Below, piece by piece: positions 1 through 10,670 of a DNA stretch of 64,000 bases (position 1 is the stretch's first letter; every line of letters starts with the position of its first letter). Below the pieces are notes generated by a model. That model was given only the letters and a program-made list of their open reading frames with translations, had not been told where the DNA came from and made no database searches. The stretch comes from Ligula intestinalis (Eukaryota; Platyhelminthes; Cestoda; Diphyllobothriidea; Diphyllobothriidae): contig JAYGXS010000003.1 in the NCBI GenBank assembly GCA_036362985.1, forward strand, positions 34,887,103 to 34,951,102. Direction: 5' to 3'. Made by a program: the position numbers and the translations under genes.

Positions 1-1300
1 ATACGAAAAATAAAGTTATTGTTAACTAGATCGACTGGGGTCATGCACAGGTGCCTGATCTGAGCAATGCCTGGTGTTTTTTAGGAACTTGAATCAGCAC
101 TTAATAGAAAACTTTTGCCCGTTTAAAAAGGTCTCATGTGTCTGTCGGGTATAAAAAATAAGGCTGTGGAAAGTATATGTCAGAACCAGAACAGAAGAAG
201 AAGATGTGACCACTAGAACAGGAGTTTCATTCTCCTGACGTTTCGGATTCCGTGGGACATCCTTAATCAGAACACATTTTCGCTTTAAGAAACAACGAAA
301 TCTGTGTCAAAACCTTATACGGAAATTACGGCCTCTGACACTGTCAAAGGAACACTTAAACAACTCAGAGAGATTCTTTTCTCATTTGACAAAATTAAAA
401 TGCAATGAGATCCCCGCCAACACGTGGCAGCGCCCACTTGGTGTGGTCAGACTAGGGCGAACGCGGTCATGGCCATATCCATTTTACAGAAATACTCGGA
501 AATCGCCTTAATGCTTTAAATGACCATTTATACATAAAAACGTACTACCTTTATCGTAATAAACAACAAATTTTCGAATAAATCCAAGGCAATCTCATAG
601 ATTGGCCATAATGAGTGATCTGTATTCACTGATGCCAAATAACAAAAACAATACTGATTCCCGTCGCCCACTTAGACGCCTTATTAGTGTTTGGTTTGTG
701 GTAAGTGTCGCTGTCTTCTTACCCAGCTTACGTTTGTGCGGCTTTTGGTGTGTTATTCTGTGTCTATTTCTTGTGCATAATATCTTAGTGAATTATGTTA
801 TGCTATTTTCGGTTTATTATACGATTATAAAGAAGAAACAAGTAAATTAAGAGATTATCACTTCTACTGCCTGAAAGTACAGATAAACAGTCCATCTGTC
901 ATTTTTTAGTGTTGATGAGAAGCAATGGTTAAACGTAAGTATTATGGTTATCACCCAAGCACTTTGTACAAACGGATTGTATGCCGGAGGAAGGCGTATT
1001 GTGCTGAGATGGGGAACGCTTCCGTTCTCATAACGTCGTCGGTGAATAATCAATCATCAGAATTGGAAATGCATGAATTAAGCCCGGAGGTTTCTATGAG
1101 TAGCGGTTTTATGATTGTTCTTTACTAAAAGATATTGAACCCCCAGAAACTGATTAAACAGTGGGGACGGTGGGAGGCAGGGACTTCCTGGTTGAGACGC
1201 GGGAATTCTGCTTGATGTGGAACTTGGAGCAGACTTTAATGAACGACATGTTTGAACTAATGCGGCCTGACCATCCACAGCTGCCAAAAACTCAAGGACG
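1..1300. other. No gene seen
   Basis: Only the degenerate hammerhead-like motif at 234-270. The 82-residue frame at 602-850 is hydrophobic but has no supporting evidence. Confidence 0.5.
234..270 (-). ncRNA. Degenerate hammerhead-like motif (family A)
   Basis: Reverse strand reads CTGATTA, A, GGAT...AATCC hairpin, GAAACGTCAGG. The core A-T-G-A has mutated to A-T-T-A, so this copy is almost certainly inactive. Confidence 0.45.
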
Positions 1301-1303
1301 TTG

Positions 1304-1627
1304 TTAAAAACGCCTAGAACCTGCATAAAGAAGGTTCTGGTTAAAGAAACTTATGTTCATTGGGGCCTTGAACACAGTCTGCTTGATGACCTGATAAGAT
1401 GCCGCGCAACGAACATTGCCGAATTGTGCATTCAACTGCACATTGACGGGTTGAAGCATTTGAACAACTCTGCTAAGTGCGTGTGGCCAATCCTTGCGCG
1501 GGTAAGCCGCAGGTTTGTTGGGCAGCCTTTCGTTGTCGGAGTATTCTGTGGTTTCGGCAAACCAAATCGGTTGAACCTCTTCCTGGAAGATAATAATAAT
1601 ATGTTTATTATGCCAGTTTACAGGCAA
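1304..1627 (-). CDS. Unassigned open frame (107 residues)
   Basis: Rich in aromatic and basic residues (NAQFGNVRC, SFFNQNLLYAGSRRF). It has a balanced composition, but the opposite strand is also open over the same bases. No family assigned; could be an isolated exon or a repeat fragment. Confidence 0.25.
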   Translation of the reverse strand: MPVNWHNKHIIIIFQEEVQPIWFAETTEYSDNERLPNKPAAYPRKDWPHALSRVVQMLQPVNVQLNAQFGNVRCAASYQVIKQTVFKAPMNISFFNQNLLYAGSRRF

Positions 1628-2049
1628 TTGTAAAGAGTTGGTAATGCACCTCTTGGGCGCCTTCCAACACCTGGAAGACCGGAAAAAACCTAAAAAAACT
1701 CCCTATGTTGCAGCCAGTACTAGTTTTGTTTCAGGTTTTGTGTTTTGTCAATACTGGGAGAGATAAGGAGTTTGTTTCAAGTGAAAAAAACCTGCCTTCA
1801 AAGGTATGATACAAATGGAATAAATGTACAGTCGTAAGCTGAGTTGAGTCATAAGCAGGAGAAATGTTGCATATTGTTTAAGGACATAAGTTCGAGACTG
1901 AGAAGGTTGGCACAAGAACACAGTGTTCTCAGTCTTCCTTCAATGGTTGTCGGCAAAAGTTGCGCGCTGTCGGCTGAAGGGTAAGCAGACTGCAGGCTGC
2001 TGCTTCAGCAGCATTATCTTCAGCATGAAGCCTGGCGGGGTTCAAAGTC

Positions 2050-2552
2050 CACGAACGTCATCAGAGTGAAAGAGAGATTCCACCGAGTCAGCACCCAAAA
2101 TTCGTGAAAGTTGTCCTGAATGTAGAAAACTAGTTATAGCTCTCTTAAACATCGGGTAGCTTTGCTGGGTTTTAATACTTTTGGGCAGCTTATTCCAGAT
2201 TGATATGGCATTTACTGAAAAGAATTACCGGAACTTAACTTTGTGTGTCATAGGAAAAATAAAAATACGTCTCGATGACTGGTGCGTAGAGAGTGCTCAA
2301 GCTGCCTTATTGTACTGAGACGATTAAAGGTTTGGCCATTCAAAAGTTTAAACAGTAAAAATAGACCCTTCTGCAATCTACGAAGCCATAGGGGATCCAG
2401 CTTTATAAGTTCGAACCTTTGTTGTTAGGCTAAGTTACGGCGTTTTACATTGAAAATTCTTCAAGTGAAGAAGTGCTGCACCGATTCTATTTTCTTCCGT
2501 TCACTAGTACGCAGAAGACTGCATAGGGGGGAGCAGTATTCAAGACTAGGTC
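2050..2552 (-). pseudogene. LINE RT thumb and C-terminal region
   Basis: In alternating frames: RPSLEYCSPLCSLL, IESVQHFFT, LWLRRLQKGLFLLFKLLNG and WNKLPKSIK. These are typical C-terminal motifs of CR1-like ORF2 proteins. The element's 3' end is probably just below 2050. Confidence 0.7.
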
Positions 2553-3538
2553 TCACGTAATATTATAAAGGCTAGTTCTAACCTTGATAGTCTTACAATT
2601 TCTTAGGATAAATCCGGTGGTTCGGCGTGCTTTCGAGACTATCAGGGCACAGTGCTCTGACAAATTGAGACTATTAGAGTAGTATATGCCCAAATCCTTG
2701 ATAACTCCTGGGACATTTATTTCGTGGCCGTCAATGCTTAATTCCGGTTGATGATCGTCGCCCACAACCAAAACGGAACATTTGTGCCATGAAAGGGTGA
2801 GGCACCATGTGCAACACCACTGGGCGAAGGCCTGAAGATCCTTTTTTATCAGCTCGAGCACGATGTTGCGATCTGCCGGTTTATATCGATAAGTGACTTT
2901 TAAATCATCAGCGTACATGAAGGGTCTGCCATACTGAAAACAATCTGAAACGTCGTTGACAAACAGGCAAAATAGAAGCGGCCCAAGTACACTACCCTGT
3001 ATAACTCCACTCCTCACATGCGTGGGGTTGGAGATAACATTGGAAATTTTACTCGTTGTGTGCGAGCATCCAAATAGGAAGATATGAAGTTCAGAGGCTT
3101 GGTACCTATGCCGAAGGAGGCCAGTTTCAGAAGGAGGACGTTATGATCGACCCGATCAAAGGCCTTAGTTAAATCAAAATAGACGCTATAAATGGCAAAA
3201 CCGCTGTCTCTAGATTGCAGCACATAATCCAAGAAAGAGAGCTGGCAGGTGTCACAAGATCGTTTCTCGAGAAAGCCATGTTGAGCTGTATTGAGCAGGT
3301 TGCTCCCTGTCAAGTGACGCATCATCTTTTCTTTGATCAGGGTCTCCAAGATCTTCGAGGCTGCGGGAAGTGTATTTATTGGCCTAAAGTTGTTGAATGA
3401 CGTCGATCGGCCATGCTTGCGAATAGGCATTATATGCGATTCCTTCCACAACGAAGGAAAGGTTTCGCTCTCAGAGCAAGATTAAATACCTTACAAAGAA
3501 AAGACGGCAAGATATCATTCGCTTCAGTTTTTAAAAGG
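2553..3538 (-). pseudogene. LINE reverse transcriptase core
   Basis: FNNFRPINTLPAASKILE, GFLEKRSCDT, VYFDLTKAFDRVDH (first catalytic Asp), GVIQGSVLGPLLFCLFVND and MYADDLK (catalytic Asp pair) appear in family order, split between open frames 3014-3451 and 2553-3017. Upstream, LLKTEANDILPSFLCKVFNLALRA at about 3465-3540 is in a shifted frame. All catalytic aspartates are present, so the defects are frameshifts, not loss of the active site. Confidence 0.88.
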
Positions 3539-4282
3539 CTAACTGGGACGCCATCTGGTCCTAGACTGAAAGATTGACGAAAAACGACGAATGGCTACAG
3601 TCACGTCCCAGAGGGTAAAACTTATGGTTTCAATTATGGGACCCGTCCAAGCCCGGATAGCCGGAGTTGCAGTGAACAAGCTTTCACTAAACGTTTTAGA
3701 TAGGAACGCATTGAAGCTATCGGCGTTCAACTTAGCGTCAGCTATGGGGTTTCCTAAAGCCTCTTGAAGTATCAGGTGTTGCGTTTTCCTCTGCGCTTTT
3801 ACTGTACACGAAAAGAGTTTCGCAACATTAAGGAAAGGATTTTCAGCGAAGTGGGCCTCATCAGCTATCTGCTTTTTTTCGGAGAGCTTCTTAGCCTGCT
3901 CAAAGATCAGTGTGATCGAGGGCAAAACGGAAGTGTCGTTTTGCCAATGCAAACGACGAGAGAGTTTACGCAGCCTACGACGGAAAGACAGGTGAAGGTA
4001 CACTTCATCCTTGACATGTATTACTTTCTTACGGGGGACAAAGTGGAGGATGAGTGGATCCAGCACTTTGTATAGTGTTTCGATATAAGGATTTACATCC
4101 AAACATTGGAACAATTCAGACCAGTCGAGAGCGTTTAGATATGCCAGAAGGTCCGCCGTGTTTGCTGATCGGAAGTCATAATAAAGACTATACTTTTGGG
4201 AAAATGTTTCATCCACCTCCAGTTCTAGTTCACTAACAACTGTAAGATGGTCTGAACTCCCAAGTGCGTCTAAGGATGACAC
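3539..4282 (-). pseudogene. LINE endonuclease end and EN-RT connector
   Basis: SLDALGSSDHLTVVSE contains the terminal Ser-Asp-His of the endonuclease. It is followed by about 200 residues of basic, helical connector (FRRRLRKLSRRLHWQN) typical of the stretch before the RT fingers. The frame then shifts into the RT. Confidence 0.78.
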
Positions 4283-4996
4283 TGAAAGTGGTTCGCATCC
4301 CCTTTAAAAAATTAGGTCGAGTATGTTTTTTCCTCGAGTGGGAAAATCGACTACCTGATCCCACAAGCCGATATCTACTGCCTCAAGTTAGTTCTCGAAC
4401 TTTGAATGACCGGATGGTGGAAACCATTGCACGTCAGGAAGGTTGAAATCACCTGCAATCAAGCAATACTTAAGATTCAAGTCAGCTGCGGCATGAAATG
4501 CCTGCGAGAGACAAAGATCGTAGTCCGCATTGGCATTAGGTGGGCGATAAACACATCAAAAAAGTAAGGAGTATTTGTTTTTTAGAACAAATCGTAGCCA
4601 GCAGCTCTCCTCCACCGCTGTGAATTTTGGATAGTCCAACGGGAGAAATGCAAGTGGCTGCTTAATATAGATGCAGCTTCCTCCGCCACGGCCGGTGTTT
4701 CGATCGTTCCGAACGCATTCATAGCCTACAACAGAGAGTTCAGAGTCAGCTACACAGGCCGATGACCGCGTCTCAGCTACCATAACAATGTCTGGGCGGT
4801 TGACGAAAACCAGAGTCTGGAGCAGAGGCATTTTATTAATCAGTGATCCGGCATTTAAAACGAGCAATTTAGGAGGGCATGTCTTAGGTTTCGTTGGCGG
4901 GACAGCTAGGCCATCACTGTAACCGGCTTCGACCAGCGAGATGTCCTTTTTACTTGAACTATTTGTCCCTCTCTTATTTTGAGATTTGCCTGCCAT
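4283..4996 (-). pseudogene. LINE AP-endonuclease domain, frameshifted
   Basis: LLVLNAGSLINKM, PDIVMVAETR and GRGGGSCIYIKQ in the open frame 4556-4996 match the first half of a LINE apurinic endonuclease, preceded by a Lys-rich leader. In the next frame CVYRPPNAN...CLIAGDFNLPDVQW continues it (about 4400-4560). Two in-frame stops lie before the LGSSDH motif at about 4250. This domain nicks target DNA in active elements. Confidence 0.82.
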
Positions 4997-5050
4997 TAGT
5001 TCTCTGTTTCTCCAGCTCTTTCATTAGCTGTCTCATCTTTCTCCGCTCTT

Positions 5051-5779
5051 TCAACTCGTAATCCGGCTGAAAAAAACTTGCGAATGCAGACTCCGTAAGG
5101 ATGGTTTGCGCTCTAGCAAGAGTTTCGCCTGTGCTTCAGTTTCTAAAATAACTTTTAGAGGTCGTGGCCGAGAAGTTGATTCGGCAGCTGTTGGAGCCTT
5201 CCCTATTCGAAATGCCTTAAGAATGCGGAAAGACTCGCCTGGTTTTAGCAACGGTTTGGCGTAAACTCGCACAAGATCCACGTCATGGTCAATTCGTTCT
5301 TGTGCAATTGATGACTCTGACTCTGGGGCCCCCTTTACAACTATTTTCTGTTTGCGACTCAATGGGGCATATGTGGCGAGCTGACGTGTTTCGGCCGAGG
5401 GAGCACTTGTGTCCGGTACACTCGGTTCTGATGTACTGGCTATTGGGTAAGCTAAGTGCAAACCCGTGGACCATTTGGCTTTCTTAGGCTTATGCCTCTT
5501 TTGAATTATGATCTTTTCAACCTCTTGGTCATCACTTTCTTGTGCGGAGTCAAGCAACGATGTGGTGCTAGGATGTAAATCCCGATAATTGCTAGTGTCG
5601 CTTAAGCTGAGTGACGATGGTGTAGCCCGTGGGCTTGACACATGATCCGATATGCAGGTTTCAGGTGTGTTGTCAGACATGTCCAAATCCAAGTCCATAT
5701 CAGCGTCAACTCGTTCTTGTGTAATTGTTGACGCTATCTCTGGAGACCCTTTTACAACTAAATTCTGCTTGTGACTCAT
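5051..5779 (-). pseudogene. LINE ORF1-like protein with an internal duplication
   Basis: Open from ATG at 5779 to 5051, about 242 residues. It is acidic and Ser-rich in the first half (DADMDLDLDMSDN), with a Lys/Arg patch (KRHKPKKAKW). The C-terminal part FRILKAFRIGKAP...RPLKVILETEAQAKLLL resembles the single-strand nucleic-acid-binding segment of CR1/RTE ORF1 proteins. The segment KQNLVVKGSPEIASTITQER near the N-terminus recurs about 140 residues later as KQKIVVKGAPESESSIAQER. In a complete element ORF1 may begin further upstream. Confidence 0.65.
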
Positions 5780-5785
5780 TGCGAG

Positions 5786-6714
5786 TTGAAAGAACTTCTT
5801 GCTCATGGCCTGCGTAATGCAAATGGAGATAACATCGTAAAGGTGCATCTAGCAAATATAATCGGTGACGCCCCTGCCCGCGCTTTTGTACGACAAATTA
5901 AAGCTAACAATGGATTTTATGCATGTGAAAGGTATGTTGGATTCGAGATTTAATTTCAACCACTACAGGTGTTAACATAAGGGCAAGCATCGTGCAAACC
6001 GCGTGACATTTCCATTGTACAGTGGGCATCTGCGAAACGACAGGTCGTTTCGATTGCAAGAGCAGCAACAGCAACACAAAAGCATGTCTCCGTTCCTAGA
6101 GTTGCCCATCGACATGATTGCCATATTTCCACTCGACTATATGCACCTCGTTTGCCTGGATGTCATGCGTAGATTGCTACATTCGTGGAAACTGGAACAA
6201 AGCGAATCTGCGGTTTCCCTCAATGCATGTATTAAGACATGCAGTAAATGCATGCCAGCAGAATTTTCACGCAAGTGTTGATCACTTGAGTTTCTGTCGT
6301 TATGGAAAGCTGCTGAATACAGACAGTTTTTGCTTTATATCGGCCCTGCCATTTTATGGTCCTATCTTAAAGACCCCCACTACAAACATTTTTAAAAAAT
6401 TTTTCATCGCGATCTACATATTTTGTCATCTGACATTGCACATATCCTGCGTTGAGTATGCCCGTGACCTTTTAAAAAGGTTTGTTTCCCATTTTTCCAC
6501 TTTATATAGCCGTTGTGATGTTGTTAAGAATGTACATGATCTCCTTCACCTGCATGAGGATGTTGCTCGTTTTGGAATGCTGGACAGTTATTCGGCATTT
6601 CCATTCAAGTCTTTTTTACGAAGTGTTCGCAAAAACATCGAGGGGTCCACCCACGTAGCCTCACGGGTGTTCAGACGCTTTTCTGAAAAATGGCTCGCTA
6701 TTGTAAGAAGATGA
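5786..6714 (+). pseudogene. DNA-transposon transposase-like gene, truncated and frameshifted
   Basis: The reading matches a family of animal transposase-like proteins often left unnamed. Motifs in order: NIIGDAPARAFVRQIKANNGFYACER; after a 37-base intron, FPLYSGHLRNDRSF; then FPLDYMHLVCLDVMRRLL; in the next frame LWKAAEYRQFLLYIGP; and finally EYARDLLKRFVSHFSTLY, NVHDLLHLHEDVARFG and YSAFPFKSFLRSV. At least two frameshifts (near 6270 and 6400) and a stop just after the intron break it. The Cys-containing ACER/C segment may be part of a zinc-binding site. Its 5' end is cut by the adjoining LINE. The exact superfamily is not assigned. Confidence 0.75.
5932..5968 (+). other. 37-base intron in the transposase-like pseudogene
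   Basis: GTATGTTGG...CACTACAG. Removing it joins GAAAG to GTGTTAACATAAGGGC and restores homologous coding on both sides (CER|C...KG...), apart from one stop codon. Introns of 30-40 bases are known from flatworm genes. Confidence 0.6.
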
Positions 6715-7300
6715 TGAGGGAGTCGCACGGCCGTTCAAACTGCCCAAGCGATCCACCGCATACTGTGGCCCCAAAAACACAGACAACGGGCGAGATTGTT
6801 AGCAAACAAACAGCGGCCACCAGATAGTACAAAGGCTTACGCAGTTAAGGTGCTGAAAAGTGGACTTACACGGCAGCAGGCCCGAGACGGTGTCCGAAAG
6901 CCGGAAACATACGAGAACGTTTCTAGTTCCGAGTCGCACGAATTGGGCAAGGGCAGGAGAACCAGGTATGCATCCGTTGAGGTATATACAGTAAGTTTTC
7001 TTTTGCAGACGTAAGCAAATACTTATGTCGGACTCGGAAGACAATGAGTATTCGCAGCAGCTGCTCAATTTGCCAAGACCACCCGAAATACTACGGTTAG
7101 CCTGATTATCAGCTCTATGTTGTAGGTCTAGTACAGAGGCCGATGTGCCGCACACTTTAAAGTCCACGTCGCATAGACCTAGGCAGCCAACACCAACAGC
7201 CTCGATCTAGCAGCCAACTTTTATTTTTTATTACTTTTATTATTTATTATTTATTATTAATATTTATTATTTATTCATCTGCGGAAAACGTATGTTGCCA
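6715..7300 (+). other. Degraded 3' continuation of the transposase region and AT-rich tract
   Basis: No domain is recognised in the short open frame 6796-7014. Bases 7208-7276 are an AT-rich tract of TTATT-type units, a likely simple repeat. Confidence 0.45.
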
Positions 7301-7304
7301 GCAG

Positions 7305-7583
7305 ATGTCGAAAGATATCATCGATATAAAGGGTACACTGCTGGCAATGACCACATCGTTCGAGTTAGTCCATTTACTACCTTCCAAAAAATCAAGTAGA
7401 AAGAGAGATTCATTTATTTCCAAGGAAGTTGTTGCATTCAACGGTAATATGCAAGAAGTGCAGGCGACACTGGCAAATATCACTAGCACATTGGAGAAGA
7501 ATTCAGCCGTTGATCATGTCATGTCTTCATCACTTAACTTAACATTATGCACTGTGAAAGCGTATGACAATTCCTTTTGTTGA
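7305..7583 (+). CDS. Unassigned short open frame
   Basis: 92 residues, Ser/Thr-rich with a possible coiled segment (GNMQEVQATLANITSTLEK). It lies between the transposase remnant and another short frame on the same strand, so it could be a downstream exon of the same element. No family recognised. Confidence 0.25.
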   Translation: MSKDIIDIKGTLLAMTTSFELVHLLPSKKSSRKRDSFISKEVVAFNGNMQEVQATLANITSTLEKNSAVDHVMSSSLNLTLCTVKAYDNSFC

Positions 7584-7661
7584 ATAAGTAAAGAAGAAGG
7601 GTAAGCAGACGAGGCGGTAGGTGCATATTAATTTCAGCATTTTCAGGTCAAGCATCCGGCC

Positions 7662-7967
7662 ATGGTATGTGGTCGATCAGAGGCAGATTGTATTCGGAAT
7701 CTCCTAAAATTCGTACTAGGCCCACCGCTTTGCCATAAATCTTGCTGGGCCGGGGGATCAAAAGACAAGAACCAATTTGCTGCTTGCCCTTTGTTGCCCA
7801 TCCTCAAAGGTAGATCTTATTTATATTTATTGACCCAAACAGATTTCCTTGCACGGAGTGGCCAGTATAGTGACTGTTATGTAGTTTTAGTACGGCAAAC
7901 GGCCATAAATTGGTTCCATGGATCATTGAACTGTTATAACGGACGGCCAAACGTCAGCGCAACATGA
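7662..7967 (+). CDS. Unassigned short open frame, possibly C-terminal part of the transposase-like element
   Basis: 101 residues beginning IRNLLKFVLGPPLCHKSCWAGGS. The pattern leucine-rich helix, then W-x-G, then a Lys-rich turn vaguely recalls the C-terminal domain that often ends this transposase-like family (DUF4806), but the match is weak. Same strand as the transposase remnant. Confidence 0.25.
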   Translation: MVCGRSEADCIRNLLKFVLGPPLCHKSCWAGGSKDKNQFAACPLLPILKGRSYLYLLTQTDFLARSGQYSDCYVVLVRQTAINWFHGSLNCYNGRPNVSAT

Positions 7968-7969
7968 AT

Positions 7970-9077
7970 AAGGTACCAAATGTTGCTTTGAATTATCGTT
8001 CGCATGCATTTAGATTACAAGTATCACCACCGACAATTCTGCATGCCCACAAATATCCCCGACCAAGGAAGCAGTAAGCTAAATTGTTAAATTGCTGTGC
8101 ATTTATATCTAAATATAACAGATAATGACTACTATTTATAATTAAATGTCTCTTTTTGCTTTCTAAGTACGTATGACTTACAAAGTTTTCTTCCTCTGCA
8201 GGTACAACCGGTGGCAAGTGGAAGTGAGCCCTCTTCTTCAATTCCGAAATAATAATGATACGGATACAGCTTTGTTCGACTTTTTTAATAGCTTCGACTC
8301 AATAAACTTTTTTATTTTCTAAAATTTTCCTTCACTTCCTTTTATGCCCCGCTGCAGTTATCTATAAGTGCTGAGGGGGTTGCGATACGCTACACTCACT
8401 GCGAGAACGCGGCAAGGAGAACTCGCGGAAACGAAAACCGTAATATGGCAAAGTCCTACCAAAATGTTTAACCATGGTGTGGTTAAACGGTGCGATCGAT
8501 GAGAAAGCCGTGGCGGCTGGCCACGGCATCACGCCGTTGCGCCACGCGTGGCGAGGCGTGGCTAGAAGTGACTGGTGCTGGCAGGGATCCCATTCATTGT
8601 CTGAAAAACAACCAGATAAACAAGTTGGCCGATAACTCATACAAGACAAACATGTTTTCTTATTAGTTCATGACTGTGTATACCGATGTCTCTTGTGGGT
8701 TCCTTCAGTCAGAAATGGCTGTGCTTGCTCATTCTGTCCCCACTCGCTAAGTTAGAAGTTGCACCAACTATCAGCACGAGTGCCTGTCCATCACACGAGC
8801 ACCACAGCAGTCGATGCTGTTCTCCTCTTGCTTATCTCTCAATGAAGTCGAAGCCATGTGAGCTAGGCGCCAACAACTGTGCACCTATTACCAATTGGCT
8901 GAGGCAAAAAAACTGGAAATGCGTGAATATGGTCCTGCATATAAGCAAATACATATACATACCTATAAAAGAGAAAATACAAAGGCCTATATAACTCACC
9001 CACAAGAGCGTTGGTGATACAAAACAAAGCTCGACAAAATGCAAAAACAGATAACGATTGTTGGAAAACCATAATTT
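7970..9077. other. No gene seen
   Basis: Only short, unconvincing open frames. Bases 8390-8600 are GC-richer than the flanks, with a CCACG/CGTGG-rich palindromic stretch at 8508-8565. Confidence 0.5.
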
Positions 9078-9990
9078 CTACGAGAACGAGTGGATGGGTG
9101 TGACGATACACGGTTGTGGACTTGAGGGGAAGGGTTGGGTAGGCGAAGGTGGTGGTGGTGTGGGACTGCAAGAGGCGCATGGAACATAAGGTAAAGATGC
9201 AGCGGGAACGGATGGGCCAATGGTCGGTGGAGTGCATTCAACGTAAGCCGGCTTGAGGCTGTCAAGGGAGACTGTGTCGGCCTTTTCGGCATTTTGAATG
9301 ACGTAATATTTATCCATCGGTTGCAGCACTTTGTAGGGGCCGTCGTAAAGTAAGCAAAACGGGCTTGCGAACTGCGTCGTACCAGACGAAAAGTAAAGGG
9401 GTATTATTCAGATTTTTCTGCACGAACACGCATCTGGGAATCCAACGCGTGGGTATTTGGTGCAGCTGAACCATGTGATGCTTCAGCTGTTGCATGAACT
9501 TGTTCGAGGTGTCCGTGTTGACAGGGTAGGTCTGTACGAATTCGCAGGACAAGCGCAGGGATTTGTCCTAAACATTCAATCCTATGCATCCAATGCCCCT
9601 TGACACCTGAACAAATGCTCAAGAGTACGAACGGCAGGTTGTCGCTCCAAGAGGTTGGATCTCGGTCAGACACCTGTGCGGATATAAGTTGACGGTGCAG
9701 TCGCCCCTCCGAGGCTACCGGAAGCAGGATGATATGCAGTGGCTGTGATATACGCGCACCCGAGCAGGTTGGTGAACTCAAGATCGATTGAAATTGATAC
9801 CCGCGGTTAATCGTAAGAGTAGCTGGAACACCGAAATTGGGTATCTAGTAACTGAGAGAAACCGTGAAAATGTTGTCTGCCAAGGTATCCGGAATAAGAA
9901 ATGCAATAGACATGCACATGAAGCGCACGACTGTGATCAAAATTTGCGTGTAGTTCCATGGTTGAGATAGGTCCGAATGGACATTATGAA
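9078..9990 (-). pseudogene. Ty3/gypsy integrase core and C-terminal remnant
   Basis: Spread over three frames (9404-9781, 9310-9552, 9078-9329). The order of FGVPATLTINRG, DPTSWSDNLPFVLL, VQQ/LKHHM and VSLDSLKPAYV is that of a gypsy integrase. The second catalytic Asp position reads Asn in INRG. Confidence 0.75.
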
Positions 9991-10072
9991 AACGAAGGTC
10001 GGAACCACAAAGGTGCTTGGAGGAGAAAATGTGTGACGCTGGACTTTTTTTGACACGCTAAGACTGCCGAGT

Positions 10073-10303
10073 TTAATTTACAATATCGGCTTTCGTCTTA
10101 GGCCACATGAAACGTGGCACCATAAGTTTGCGACCTGCGGGAACACCGCGGTGGGACACCAAGTGGAAATGGTCAAACACAACCTTCCGATAAAACTGTG
10201 TTACAAAATACCGGAGAGTGCTTGTGGACAACTCGCACAAGATCGTTCCGATATCTAGGCTAAGCAACCAGGATATCGGAAATAATATGAGAGATCTTAT
10301 CAA
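10073..10303 (-). pseudogene. Ty3/gypsy integrase zinc-binding segment
   Basis: ILCELSTSTLRYFVTQFYRKVVFDHFHLVSHRGVPAGRKL contains the His-x3-His spacing of the HHCC motif (FHLVSH); VLACQ follows just past the open frame, giving one of the Cys residues. Confidence 0.65.
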
Positions 10304-10670
10304 GATGACGTACTTCTCGGGCGAATAGTGATCTGCCTTGGCCTTCAGGGCTTAGTTGTGCGGTTTGTGATCCATGTGGACCTGAAAGTCTCTGCCCTCC
10401 AGAAGGTGATGAAAATGTCCTTAAAGTAGGTAGATCGCGATGAGCTCGCACAAAAAAGTACTGTAGCGAGTCTGTGCTGGTTGTAGTTTCAATGAGAAGA
10501 AAGCTAGTGGTTGCAACTGGTTGCTCACCTGTTGATGCAGGACTGCGCCGACAGCAATGTTTGGCGTTCTTGGCTGCCTCAAATGCCGCAAGAACGGTGG
10601 CCAAAAGTTGAGCTGATTTTGCTCTTGATTTCACGGGATCCGTCAAAGGGGTATGTAGTGAATGCTGCAC
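10260..10670 (-). pseudogene. Ty3/gypsy RNase H remnant
   Basis: 136-residue open frame. Its last third (LSPEGQGRSLFAREVRHLDKISHI) matches the end of gypsy RNase H; the first part (AKSAQLLATVLAAFEAA) is a degraded start. Confidence 0.6.

Larger units (their letters stand above)
2050..5790 (-). mobile_element. CR1-like LINE, near full length, multiply frameshifted
   Basis: On the minus strand the order is ORF1-like, AP endonuclease, connector, reverse transcriptase and C-terminal region, the CR1/Jockey-type layout. The coding parts are broken by two in-frame stops in the endonuclease/connector region and frameshifts near 4556, 3540, 3468 and 2553, so it is inactive. The 5' edge abuts a transposase gene on the opposite strand at about 5785. 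Assignment to CR1 rather than another Jockey-group clade rests on the RT and C-terminal sequence style only. Confidence 0.88.
9078..10670 (-). mobile_element. Decayed Ty3/gypsy retrotransposon (RNase H to integrase)
   Basis: In minus-strand order: an RNase H end (LSPEGQGRSLFAREVRHLD...ISDI), an integrase zinc-binding segment (FDHFHLVSHRGVPAGRKL...FMWPKTKADI then VLACQ), the integrase core in broken frames (FGVPATLTINRGYQFQS, where the family has D-R-G), then DPTSWSDNLPFVLLSI, LKHHMVQLHQIPTR, CVFVQKNLNNTP and LQPMDKYYVIQNAEKADTVSLDSLKPAYV, the chromodomain-less integrase C-terminus. Gag, protease and most of RT are missing, and no flanking LTRs were found. Many frameshifts and stops: inactive. 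Confidence 0.85.

Noticed and set aside
1304..1627. Possible AlkB-like dioxygenase (NAQFGN...SRRF)
   Set aside because: No His-x-Asp iron-binding motif is present and the rest does not align, so no family is claimed.
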